This document shows positions 18,372-26,175 of a stretch of DNA of 64,000 bases, one piece after another. The stretch is from Phenylobacterium deserti (GTDB lineage Bacteria; Pseudomonadota; Alphaproteobacteria; Caulobacterales; Caulobacteraceae). Position 1 is the stretch's first letter. Every line of letters starts with the position of its first letter. The stretch is from assembly GCA_945874825.1 (NCBI GenBank), contig CAMCIK010000001.1, forward strand, positions 62,001-126,000. The letters run 5' to 3'. Below the pieces are notes generated by a model. It was not told the origin of the DNA, did no database searches, and was given only the letters and a program-made list of their open reading frames with translations. The translations under genes were made by a program, and so were the position numbers.

Positions 18372-18406
18372 GTGCCCGGGGACTGACAAAGAACGCCCCC
18401 GGGCAC
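18372..18406. terminator. Hairpin between phyH and the AIPR gene, possible bidirectional terminator
   Basis: A perfect 10-bp stem, GTGCCCGGGG at 18372-18381 with CCCCGGGCAC at 18397-18406, and a 15-base loop. It sits 9 bp from the AIPR stop on the minus strand and 63 bp after the phyH stop on the plus strand. Short T runs follow on both strands. It lies inside the inserted unit, so the unit carries its own terminator. Confidence 0.6.
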
Positions 18407-18414
18407 TAGTTTGG

Positions 18415-19641
18415 TTACATTCCCTCAGCAGCTTCCAGCGCAGCACTGAGTACGTCAAGTCGAACAACTCTGTGTAGATTAGCCCAGTGGCTCCGATTTT
18501 TGCCTAGAGCATCGGGGGTGCGTCCGATGTCCTTTGTACCCTCAAATGTCTCACGAACGAGGTCAGGAGCCATCCGTCTCCACATCTCCAGAACTCCCTC
18601 GAAACCACCGTTCCACCTGCATGTATGTGTTGCAGCATCATAGAGAACGCAGTTTCGGAAAGCGGCGAAGATCGGAAACGCAGCGCCCTTCGTCAGGCGA
18701 TATCTATCTGCTTCTAGGTTGGCGAAGGGAAAATCAAACTTTCCCTTCGAAGCAGGAGCCTCCTCCACAATACGAAGTCTTCCTCCCGATTTACTGATAT
18801 GATCATTGAATATTTGCCTAAAATCATGCCTGATCAGATCGTAAAGATAGAGACCATCAAGAAGAATTGGCTCTAGTGCTGCATAGACTCTTTTAGATGG
18901 ATCGTTCTTGTTTTTCTTGAAATCATCGGCATATTTTGAAACACCGATCGACCACTTTTCATAGGCGTGAACCGGATGTTTGTTTGACGAATTCGAAAAA
19001 TCAATGACGTTGAGAGCCTCCAGAATTGAGGTTAGATCCCTAACGTCAAAATCACCCTTGTCACTCTCACGCCAAGAAATCCTGGACGACCAAGACTCTG
19101 TACTAACTGCTGACTTCAGACGATCAAAGAGTCCTTCTGTGTCGTAAATGGACTCTGCGCGGACTGCGATCCCTGTGTTCTGGCCTTTGGCCATATCAGA
19201 CTTGAGAGCATCCGGTGTACCCGATAGCCCTGTGACGATCCTAACTTCGACGTATTGCTCGTCGGGAATGACTTGATCTTTTTGGCACTGCTCAATGATT
19301 CGTGCGGTATGCGCACCATTCACAATGCCATCTTCGTCTGCAATCAGGACACGAAAGAGTTTCTTATCGACCATCTCTACACGGTCAGCGATGATCGTAA
19401 TCCCGAGATTCATGAGGTCGAAGCTACCGAGGATCGACTCGTTCGCCCTCAGACTCTCGACAACATCCCGATAAACGCGGCGGTTCATTCCAACCGGATC
19501 ACGAGCGTTGGCCCCGGTCGGAAGTGCCGATGGAAGGTGCTGCGCTTGAATAAGGAAGGTATGTTTCACTACCCCATCGAAAACTGGGTGAGCATAGCTC
19601 CGGGCTTCGGCCACGGCAAAATTATACGGTTTAACCGTCAT
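18415..19641 (-). CDS. AIPR-family (abortive infection) protein
   Basis: The 408-aa product matches the AIPR (abortive infection phage resistance, PF10592-like) pattern. The sequence MNLGITIIAD at residues 77-86 corresponds to the family's NNGIT block, IVNGAHTARII at 106-116 to its NGAQT block, and MAKGQNTGIAV at 150-160 to its Q-N block. It is shorter than many AIPR proteins. AAGGAGA at 19647-19653 lies 5 bases before the ATG. A TTGACG hexamer at 19739-19744 could be a -35 element. The gene is AT-rich compared with its neighbours and alone in its repeat-bounded unit. A phage-defence role is inferred from family naming; the mechanism is unknown. Confidence 0.78.
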   Translation of the reverse strand: MTVKPYNFAVAEARSYAHPVFDGVVKHTFLIQAQHLPSALPTGANARDPVGMNRRVYRDVVESLRANESILGSFDLMNLGITIIADRVEMVDKKLFRVLIADEDGIVNGAHTARIIEQCQKDQVIPDEQYVEVRIVTGLSGTPDALKSDMAKGQNTGIAVRAESIYDTEGLFDRLKSAVSTESWSSRISWRESDKGDFDVRDLTSILEALNVIDFSNSSNKHPVHAYEKWSIGVSKYADDFKKNKNDPSKRVYAALEPILLDGLYLYDLIRHDFRQIFNDHISKSGGRLRIVEEAPASKGKFDFPFANLEADRYRLTKGAAFPIFAAFRNCVLYDAATHTCRWNGGFEGVLEMWRRMAPDLVRETFEGTKDIGRTPDALGKNRSHWANLHRVVRLDVLSAALEAAEGM

Positions 19642-19748
19642 TTTAGTCTCCTTGATGCCGTCGATGCGGCTCTAGTTTGGGCAAGATTACCCATGGGCCT
19701 AATAACCCATCTTTATTTCGTAGCTGATTCCGTCGGCTCGTCAATGGC

Positions 19749-19778
19749 ACCCGGATCGAGAACCTGGCAGACGCCTGA
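19749..19778 (+). repeat. Right 30-bp direct repeat (attR-like)
   Basis: Exact second copy of 18279-18308. Here it is non-coding and lies in the divergent intergenic region between the AIPR gene (starts 19641, minus) and the methyltransferase-like gene (starts 19912, plus). The sequence after it (GGCCTGGTGCTG) is the likely original downstream flank of phyH or the edge of the next accessory segment. Confidence 0.9.
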
Positions 19779-19911
19779 GGCCTGGTGCTGTCCTAGTTAG
19801 AGGGCCAACGCGCTAGGTTCGCCAGAGGGTCAGTCAAAATTAGTCACCCATTAACCATTTTATAAGTTTATGATTCTGTTATCTTTTTCTTCTTGATTGA
19901 GGAGGGTCGGC

Positions 19912-20508
19912 GTGACGGACGCCACTTACAACCTGAACGGCGGCTTCAAGCCGACCATGAAGCGGTTTGCCGATCTGGACGGACCTGACTTCTTCCCAAC
20001 GCCCGCGTGGGCCACGCACGCCCTGATCGACAATGAGCGATTTGACGGCGATATTTGGGAAAGCGCCTGCGGCAACGGGGCAATGTCGAAGGTTCTGGAG
20101 ACGGCAGCGCGCTCGGTGTATAGCTCAGATCTGTATGATCGTGGCTATGGCGAGGCTGGCGTCGATTTCCTCAAAGCTGATTGGTGCGCCGACAACATCG
20201 TGACCAATCCGCCTTACAACGCCGCCGAGGCGTTCGTGCGCAGCGGTGTTCCACTGGCGCGTCGCAAGTTCGCGCTCTTGCTACGGTTAGCCTTCCTTGA
20301 AGGCGGCAATCGCGCAAACACCATCTTTTCCGAGACGCCGCCGAGTCGCGTATGGGTGTTCTCGGAGCGGATCACGTTCTATCCGGCTGGCGCAGTCCAA
20401 GCGGGTAGCGGGACCACGGCATACGCTTGGTTCGTCTGGGACAAAGATGCACCGAGTGGGACCGAACTGAAGTGGTTCAAGCCGGGCTACAAGCACCGTT
20501 TCGGTTAG
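19912..20508 (+). CDS. SAM-dependent DNA methyltransferase-like protein (NPPY motif)
   Basis: The 198-aa product has a SAM-binding motif I (WESACGNGAMSKVLE), an acidic motif II region (VYSSDLYDRG), and the catalytic NPPY tetrapeptide (IVTNPPYNAAEAF) of N6-adenine-type amino-methyltransferases. The N-terminal DGPDFFPTPAWATHAL block is the kind found in phage and mobile-element methyltransferase-like proteins. The start is GTG at 19912 because GGAGGG at 19901-19906 lies 5 bases upstream. No target-recognition domain is evident. It is divergent from the AIPR gene and ends 4 bp from the convergent small gene. Confidence 0.75.
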   Translation: MTDATYNLNGGFKPTMKRFADLDGPDFFPTPAWATHALIDNERFDGDIWESACGNGAMSKVLETAARSVYSSDLYDRGYGEAGVDFLKADWCADNIVTNPPYNAAEAFVRSGVPLARRKFALLLRLAFLEGGNRANTIFSETPPSRVWVFSERITFYPAGAVQAGSGTTAYAWFVWDKDAPSGTELKWFKPGYKHRFG

Positions 20509-20512
20509 TTTA

Positions 20513-20779
20513 TCATGGAACGCGGAAGCCCACCCTAGGGACGTGCACCAATCGACCGGCGTAGATAAAATTCCCAGGCGTCGAATCATGGGATTTGATG
20601 TTGCGGACAAGTTGATGCCACATCGGCTCACCCGGGCGCGTCAAAGATGGTGCAGTGTTCGACGCGTCCAGTATCACGTGGTTCGGTATCTCTTTGTATG
20701 CCCGCTTATACGTGCAGGTGCCGCCATTAGCCGCCGCAATCGTTTCAACACCAAGCGCGATATCATTCTCGTCAGCCAT
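20513..20779 (-). CDS. 88-aa protein, possible winged-helix domain
   Basis: A small soluble protein beginning MADENDIALGVET. The pattern WHQLVRNIKSH...GNFIYAGRLVHVPRVGFRV resembles the recognition-helix and wing half of winged-helix domains fused to some restriction enzymes, but this is a weak visual match and no catalytic residues are seen. Translation is well supported: AGGAGG at 20785-20790 lies 5 bases before the ATG. It converges on the methyltransferase-like gene, and the two stops are only 4 bp apart. I cannot assign a function. Confidence 0.6.
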   Translation of the reverse strand: MADENDIALGVETIAAANGGTCTYKRAYKEIPNHVILDASNTAPSLTRPGEPMWHQLVRNIKSHDSTPGNFIYAGRLVHVPRVGFRVP

Positions 20780-20931
20780 TGATTCCTCCTATTTGACCGG
20801 ACCATGCTGACTCGCCTTGTGCGAATGAGTCAAATGGCGCTGGTGCCCTGGTTAGTCAGCTAGGGTGTGCAAACTAGGGCATCACTTGATCCCCCCCTCG
20901 AAACGGAACGGGAACATGCTAGAACCGCGGC

Positions 20932-23388
20932 ATGGCCGACGCCGCTGCGGATTTCCCCCTCCTGCCCTCCGGATTCGCCGACTGGTTCGCGGCGCAGGGC
21001 TGGTCGCCTCGCGTCCACCAGCTGGAGATGGTTGCCCGGGCGCGGGCGGGCCGTGACGCCCTGCTGATCGCCCCGACCGGGGGCGGCAAGACCCTGGCCG
21101 GCTTCCTGCCCACCCTGGTGGAGCTGGAGGCCCGCCCCCGCAGCGAGCGGCGGGGGGTTCACACCCTCTATATCTCACCGCTCAAGGCCCTGGCCGTAGA
21201 CGTCGAGCGCAACCTCGCCCGGCCGATCCGGGAGATGGAGCTGGACGTCACCGCCGAGAGCCGGACAGGCGACACCGGGGTCGCCCGCCGCCAGAGGCAG
21301 AAGGTGCGCCCCCCCGATATCCTCCTGACCACCCCCGAGCAGCTGGCCCTGTTCTGCGCCTGGGAAGGCTCGCGCCTCTACTTCGAGGACCTTTCCTGCG
21401 TCATCATCGACGAGATCCACGCCCTGCACGCCTCCAAGCGCGGGGACCTTTTGTCCCTGGGCCTGGCCCGCCTGTCGGCCCTGGCGCCGGGGATGCGCCG
21501 CATCGGCCTGTCGGCGACGGTGGACGACCCGGATGTCATCCGCCGGTGGATGGGCTGTGGCGACCGGCCCGTGGACCTGGTCCGCGGCCCGCCCGGTGCC
21601 CCGCCCCAGGTGGACCTTCTGTTGTCCAATGGCCGTACGCCCTGGGCCGGACATACCGCCCAGCACGCCATGGCCGAGGTCTACGAGGCCATACGCGCCG
21701 CCCGAACGGCCCTGGTCTTCGTCAACACCCGCTTCCAGGCCGAGTTCGCCTTCCAGGAACTGTGGAAGCTGAACGACGACAGCCTGCCCATCGCCCTGCA
21801 CCACGGCAGCCTGGCCCCTGAGCAGAGGCGCAAGGTCGAGGCGGCCATGGCCCGGGGCGAGCTCAAAGCCGTCGTCTGCACCTCCACCTTGGACCTCGGC
21901 ATCGACTGGGGTGACGTGGACCTGGTCATCCAGCTGGCCTCGCCCAAGGGTGCCAGCCGGATGGTGCAGAGGATCGGCCGGGCCAACCACCGCCTGGACG
22001 AGCCCAGCCGGGCCCTCTTCGTGCCCGCCAACCGTTTCGAGACCCTGGAGTGCCAGGCGGCCCGGGAATGCATCGCCGAGAACCAGCTGGACGGTGAGCC
22101 CCTGCGGACCGGCGCCCTGGACGTGCTGGCCCAGCACCTGCTGGGCTGCGCCTGCGCCGAGCCCTTCGATGAAGGGTCCATGCTGGCGGAGGCGCGTACC
22201 GCCGGGCCCTACCGCGACCTGTCCCGTACCGACTTCGACCTCACCCTCGACCTGACCGCTACTGGCGGCTACGCCCTGCAGGCCTACGACCGCTTCCGCC
22301 GGATGGTCCGGGACTCCGGGGGCCGCTGGACAGTGCGCAATGCCGAGATCGCCCGGCGGCACCGGCTGAACCTGGGCGCCATCCTGTCGCCGGAAGTGCT
22401 TTCAGTCCGGATCGCCCAGGGTGCCCGACTGGTGGGCGGCCGCAAGATCGGCGAGATCGAGGAAGGCTATTTCGAAATGCTGGACCCGGGGGACACCTTC
22501 GTCTTCGCCGGCCAGGTCTGGAGCCTGGCGGGCATTACCGGCATGGACGTCCTGGTCCGTCCCGCCCGGGACTCGGACCCGAAGATGCCCTCCTGGGGCG
22601 GCTCCAAGTTCGCCCTGTCCAGCCATCTCGCCCGCCGGGTCCGGCGGATGATGTCGGACTCCGCCGCCTGGGCGGTCCTGCCGCCGGACGTGCGCGAATG
22701 GCTGGGCCTGCAGCGCCGCCACTCGCGGATCGTGGCGGAGGACGAGATGCTGGTGGAGACCTTCCCGAGGGGCCGACGCCACTTCCTGGTGGCCTATCCC
22801 TTCGAGGGCCGGCTGGCTCACACCACCCTGGCCATGCTGCTGACCCGCCGGCTGGAGCGCGCCGGCGCCCAACCCCTCGGGTTCGTCTGCAATGACTACG
22901 CCCTCGCCGTCTGGTCGCTTCAGCCCATGGACGACGTCAACATGGACGACCTCTTCGCCCAGGACATGCTGGGCGACGACCTGGAGGACTGGCTGGCCGA
23001 GAGCTTCATGATGAAACGCGCCTTCAAGGGCTGCGCGATAATCGCTGGCCTTATCGAACGGCGGTTTCCCGGCGAGCCGCGCAAGTCAGGACGGCAGGTG
23101 ACCTTTTCCACGGACCTGATCTACGACGTCCTGCGGCGCCACCAGCCTGACCACCTCCTCCTGCGCTGCGCCCGCCAGGACGCCGCAGAGGGCATGATCG
23201 ACGCCGCCCGCCTGGGCGACCTCCTGGCCCGGGTCGCGGGGCGGATCCGCCATGTCCGGCTGGACCGGCTGTCGCCCTTCGCCGTGCCCATGCTGATGGA
23301 GATCGGTAAGGAGCGGAGCCCGGGCACCGCCGGCGACGCCATCCTGGCGGAGGCCGAGAGCGAGCTGATCGCCGAGGCCCTGGCGTGA
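20932..23388 (+). CDS. Ligase-associated DEXH-box helicase (Lhr family)
   Basis: 818-aa SF2 helicase of the bacterial 'ligase-associated' Lhr-like class, thought to act in DNA repair. Walker A is LIAPTGGGKTLAG, motif Ia YISPLKALAVD, motif II VIIDEIHAL, motif III LSATVDD, and motif VI VQRIGRANHR. The C-terminal half carries the extended Lhr-type domains. The start ATG at 20932 is about 150 bp after the small accessory gene. Its GTGA overlap with the PdeM gene indicates an operon. The usual ligase and exonuclease members of this module are not in the window. Confidence 0.93.
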   Translation: MADAAADFPLLPSGFADWFAAQGWSPRVHQLEMVARARAGRDALLIAPTGGGKTLAGFLPTLVELEARPRSERRGVHTLYISPLKALAVDVERNLARPIREMELDVTAESRTGDTGVARRQRQKVRPPDILLTTPEQLALFCAWEGSRLYFEDLSCVIIDEIHALHASKRGDLLSLGLARLSALAPGMRRIGLSATVDDPDVIRRWMGCGDRPVDLVRGPPGAPPQVDLLLSNGRTPWAGHTAQHAMAEVYEAIRAARTALVFVNTRFQAEFAFQELWKLNDDSLPIALHHGSLAPEQRRKVEAAMARGELKAVVCTSTLDLGIDWGDVDLVIQLASPKGASRMVQRIGRANHRLDEPSRALFVPANRFETLECQAARECIAENQLDGEPLRTGALDVLAQHLLGCACAEPFDEGSMLAEARTAGPYRDLSRTDFDLTLDLTATGGYALQAYDRFRRMVRDSGGRWTVRNAEIARRHRLNLGAILSPEVLSVRIAQGARLVGGRKIGEIEEGYFEMLDPGDTFVFAGQVWSLAGITGMDVLVRPARDSDPKMPSWGGSKFALSSHLARRVRRMMSDSAAWAVLPPDVREWLGLQRRHSRIVAEDEMLVETFPRGRRHFLVAYPFEGRLAHTTLAMLLTRRLERAGAQPLGFVCNDYALAVWSLQPMDDVNMDDLFAQDMLGDDLEDWLAESFMMKRAFKGCAIIAGLIERRFPGEPRKSGRQVTFSTDLIYDVLRRHQPDHLLLRCARQDAAEGMIDAARLGDLLARVAGRIRHVRLDRLSPFAVPMLMEIGKERSPGTAGDAILAEAESELIAEALA

Positions 23389-24110
23389 GCCCGGTTGCGG
23401 CCCTCGGCCTGCGCCCCTGGGCGGACGGCGCCCTGGAGCTGACCCTGGCCGGCGAGGCGGCGTGCCTCCTGCCGTCTGGGGCTCTCCTGCTTGCGGGGCG
23501 TTCCACCCTGGTCGTCGCTGACCTGCACCTGGAGAAGGGTTCGGCCTTCGCCGGCAGGGGCCAACTCCTGCCGCCCCTCGATACCCGCGAGACCCTGCGG
23601 CGCCTGACGGCCGATGTGGAGGCCCGGGCACCCGGGCGGGTCATCTTCCTGGGCGACGCCTTCCATGACCATGAAGCCTCGCGCCGGATGTCGGAGGCGG
23701 ACCGGGAGGCCCTGGAGGCCCTGGGCGGCGCAGCGGACCTGGTCTGGATTACCGGCAACCACGACCCGGAGCCCGACGGCGACCTGCCCGGCGAAGCGGC
23801 CGACGAGGTGCGGCTGGGCGACCTCGTCCTGCGGCATGAACCCCGGACCGGACCCTCGCCGGGCGAGATCGCCGGGCATCTGCATCCCTGCGCCCGGATC
23901 GCCACCCCCCGCGGGGCGGTGAGGTGCAGGTGCCTGGTAACGGATGGGGAGCGAGCGGTCCTGCCCGCCTACGGGGCCTTTACAGGAGGCCTGAATGTGC
24001 TGGATCCGGCCTTTGCGGGACTGTTCCGGAAGTCACCCGTGGTGGCCGCCCTTGGCGACCGACGGGTCCATGCGGCGGGGGTCCGGTCCCTGAGGCCGGA
24101 CCGGGGCTAG
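23385..24110 (+). CDS. pdeM: Ligase-associated DNA damage response endonuclease PdeM
   Basis: Calcineurin-type metallophosphoesterase. The metal-ligand blocks occur in order: ADLHLEKG, FLGDAFHD, TGNHDPE and GHLHPC. The length of 241 aa fits PdeM. The start is GTG at 23385, overlapping the helicase stop. Pairing with the Lhr-like helicase is the diagnostic context for the family. The stop forms a CTAG palindrome shared with the convergent DUF3429 gene. Confidence 0.92.
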   Translation: MSPVAALGLRPWADGALELTLAGEAACLLPSGALLLAGRSTLVVADLHLEKGSAFAGRGQLLPPLDTRETLRRLTADVEARAPGRVIFLGDAFHDHEASRRMSEADREALEALGGAADLVWITGNHDPEPDGDLPGEAADEVRLGDLVLRHEPRTGPSPGEIAGHLHPCARIATPRGAVRCRCLVTDGERAVLPAYGAFTGGLNVLDPAFAGLFRKSPVVAALGDRRVHAAGVRSLRPDRG

Positions 24111-24544
24111 AGGCGCAGTGCCTTCTCGAGGGCCAGGGCCAGGGACACGCAGGCCGAGAAGGTCAAAAGGGTCATCAGGGCCGGATAGCGGGACAGGGTC
24201 TGGGGCGCCCTGTCGAACAGCCAGGCGGCGAGATAGGCCACGATGAAGCCGCCGATGATCACGTCCGCGGCAACATAGTCCCGGGCAAACAGGAGCCCAC
24301 CCCCGGCGAGCGGAGGCAGCATGGCGCCGGCGAGTCGGATGAATTGGGGCGACTCCCGTCCCGTCTCCTGGCTCCAGCGGATTCCCCCCAGGAAACCGAG
24401 GACTACAGCTGACCAGGTCAGGAGAGCGTGGATTGAGGTGAAGCGCAGGTCCGCAGGGCCAAAGGCGAAGGCGATGGCCGCAACCGGAAAACCAGCCAGG
24501 CCCAGGAGGGCGAGACTCCAGACGGGGCGGGGAGCCAGGAACAT
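24107..24544 (-). CDS. DUF3429-family membrane protein
   Basis: The 145-aa polytopic inner-membrane protein has about five hydrophobic segments and the family block FLGGIRWSQE near residue 53. Function is unknown. Both GTG 24547 and ATG 24544 are in frame; ATG 24544 is preferred because GGAGG sits 5 bases before it and only 2 bases before the GTG. It overlaps the stop of the upstream TIGR02186 gene and is last in the run that begins with podJ. Confidence 0.83.
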   Translation of the reverse strand: MFLAPRPVWSLALLGLAGFPVAAIAFAFGPADLRFTSIHALLTWSAVVLGFLGGIRWSQETGRESPQFIRLAGAMLPPLAGGGLLFARDYVAADVIIGGFIVAYLAAWLFDRAPQTLSRYPALMTLLTFSACVSLALALEKALRL

Positions 24545-25233
24545 CACACCCTCCTGAAGACTGCAGACGCCGCCCAGCCGGCGGCCAGCGCAATCAACAT
24601 GCAGACCATACCATAGGCCCAGGGGCTCTGACGGGCAAAACTGGAAATCACCCGCTCGAGTCCGACCTTCTCGACGACCAGCTCGCGGCTTCGCCGGGTA
24701 ATGGGCTGACCATCCTGGAAAAGCAGGACATCCACCCGGTATCGGCCGACGGGCGCAGAAGCCGGCAGGGCGATCCGGGCGCGGAACAGGCCCTTGTCGA
24801 CGAAGGTCACCCCGGCGGGATCCTCCAGGTACAGGCCTTCCCGGGCCTTGAGCCGGACAAAGGCGCGAGCGAACATCGGGTCCGTGACCGCCGAAAGGTC
24901 CAGGCTGCCCGTTCCCGCACCCACACTTCGCAGGGTCGCCGGCGCTGCGATCTCGGCGAGCCTCCGATTGGAGGCGGTCAGGTGGAACCCCGGGGCTCCC
25001 TTCACCATCACTGGGGTGCCATTCAGCCAGAGCCCTCCGCGCCGCTCACGCCGGGCGATGGCGGCGGGCTGGTCGGGTCCACGGACAAGGACCACGACAT
25101 CGGCCGGCTGGCCCGAAGGGTCGAACACGGCACCGAAGACCCCGATCCGGGCACCGGCATACCCGGCGTCGACCTCGACATTGGCCGTGGTGAGGTCTGC
25201 AGACAGGTGGATGGGCGGGGGATCGGCGGTGAT
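24544..25233 (-). CDS. TIGR02186-family protein, C-terminal anchor, apparent ATC start
   Basis: Family of unknown function usually found next to a TauE/SafE permease, as here. Coding similarity extends upstream of the only canonical start, GTG 25128: residues such as IHLSADLTT and GARIGVFGAVFD upstream belong to the conserved first strands. The frame is closed by a stop at 25276-25278. A GGGAGG (25239-25244) lies 5 bases before an ATC codon at 25231-25233, so that is the likely initiation point. A C-terminal membrane helix (GMVCMLIALAAGWAASAV) ends the protein. No signal peptide is visible, although homologues usually have one, so the N-terminus is uncertain. Confidence 0.72.
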   Translation of the reverse strand: MTADPPPIHLSADLTTANVEVDAGYAGARIGVFGAVFDPSGQPADVVVLVRGPDQPAAIARRERRGGLWLNGTPVMVKGAPGFHLTASNRRLAEIAAPATLRSVGAGTGSLDLSAVTDPMFARAFVRLKAREGLYLEDPAGVTFVDKGLFRARIALPASAPVGRYRVDVLLFQDGQPITRRSRELVVEKVGLERVISSFARQSPWAYGMVCMLIALAAGWAASAVFRRV

Positions 25234-25234
25234 C

Positions 25235-26155
25235 TCAGCCTCCCAACGGCAGGAGGACGAAGGGGTCGGTCGGGGTCAGGACCAGGCGTATCCCCATGAA
25301 TAGGCCGACCCCGAGGATGATCAGCGCCAGGAGGACGCGGAGTTCCTCAGCGCGGACCCGCGCCGAGGCCCGGGCCCCGAGTTGGGCGCCGAAGACGCCT
25401 CCCAGTACGAGAAGCCCCGTCAACAGGATGTCCACCGTCTGGTTGCGGCCCGCCTGAAGTACAGTCGTCAGGGAGGTGGTGAGAATGATCTGGAACAGGC
25501 TGGTGCCCACCACCACACTCGCGGGCATCCGCAGGAGGTAGATCATGGCCGGGACAAGGATGAAGCCACCGCCAACGCCCATGACCGCGGAAAGCACCCC
25601 GACGAAGGCGCCAAGGAGCAGGGGCGGAAGGACGCTGATGTAGAGGCGCGACCGAGGGAAACGCATCTTCAGCGGCAGGGCATACAACAGGGCCGGGCGA
25701 CGCGACTGGGGAGCGCTGGCGGGATCCCCCCGGCGCTGGCGGGCCAGGGCCCTGAGGGACTCCCAGAGCATCAGCGACCCGATCACGCCCAGGAAGACCA
25801 GGTAGGCCAGGGCCACCGCCAGGTCCGCCTGACCCGCCAGCCTGAGCCAGCGGAACACCTCGACACCGGCCACCGAGCCAACCGCACCCCCGGCGGCCAG
25901 GACAGCACCCATACGGAAGTCGACGCCCCGTGTCGCTGAATAGGCCAGGACGCTGGAGGTCGAGGAGGCGGCGACATGCCCGGCCATGCTGGCCACCGCA
26001 ACGGGCGCCGGCACGCCGAGGAAGACCAGCAGTGGCGTCATCAGGAACCCGCCCCCGATGCCGAACATCCCGGACAGGAATCCCACAAGGGCGCCGATCG
26101 CGACCAGAAGGGGAGCGTTGACCGAGATTTCCGCGATGGGGAGGTAGACGTCCAG
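25235..26155 (-). CDS. TauE/SafE-family sulfite/anion exporter, apparent CTG start
   Basis: Polytopic permease of the TauE/SafE (DUF81) family with duplicated glycine-rich motifs: GFLSGMFGIGGGFL near the N-terminus and GVLSAVMGVGGGFILVP in the second half. GTG 26086 is the first canonical start but would remove the conserved N-terminal block YLPIAEISVNA. That block is encoded upstream, directly after a CTG at 26153-26155 that has a perfect AGGAGG (26164-26169) 8 bases before it. Placed between podJ (stop 20 bp upstream) and TIGR02186. The substrate may be sulfite or an organosulfonate, by family only. Confidence 0.85.
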   Translation of the reverse strand: MDVYLPIAEISVNAPLLVAIGALVGFLSGMFGIGGGFLMTPLLVFLGVPAPVAVASMAGHVAASSTSSVLAYSATRGVDFRMGAVLAAGGAVGSVAGVEVFRWLRLAGQADLAVALAYLVFLGVIGSLMLWESLRALARQRRGDPASAPQSRRPALLYALPLKMRFPRSRLYISVLPPLLLGAFVGVLSAVMGVGGGFILVPAMIYLLRMPASVVVGTSLFQIILTTSLTTVLQAGRNQTVDILLTGLLVLGGVFGAQLGARASARVRAEELRVLLALIILGVGLFMGIRLVLTPTDPFVLLPLGG

Positions 26156-26163
26156 CGCGAGCG

Positions 26164-26169
26164 CCTCCT
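26164..26169 (-). promoter_or_regulatory. Shine-Dalgarno that places the TauE start at CTG
   Basis: AGGAGG on the minus strand, 8 bases before CTG 26155. No ATG, GTG or TTG is in frame at that position, and the protein homology begins right after it. Confidence 0.7.
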
Positions 26170-26175
26170 GCGGCC

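Larger units (their letters stand above)
18309..19778. mobile_element. 1.47-kb AIPR-bearing insertion unit bounded by a 30-bp direct repeat
   Basis: The unit runs from just after the phyH stop to the end of the second repeat copy. It holds one gene (AIPR family, minus strand), its ribosome-binding site, and a 3' hairpin. It has no integrase, transposase or terminal inverted repeat. Base composition changes inside it: 18781-18840 has 22 G/C of 60, against 43 of 60 at 17461-17520 in phyH. The direct repeat is observed. That it was acquired by site-specific recombination, perhaps driven in trans or left by a larger deleted element, is inference. Confidence 0.7.

Noticed and set aside
19255-19800. 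181-codon plus-strand frame opposite the AIPR gene, ending across the right repeat
   Set aside because: Lies antisense to a gene with recognisable motifs and a strong ribosome-binding site; it has no family match or ribosome-binding site of its own.
18309-20931. The whole 2.6-kb region as one integrated element
   Set aside because: The only exact repeat pair brackets 18309-19748; no matching copy was found near 20800-20931, so a single unit is not supported.
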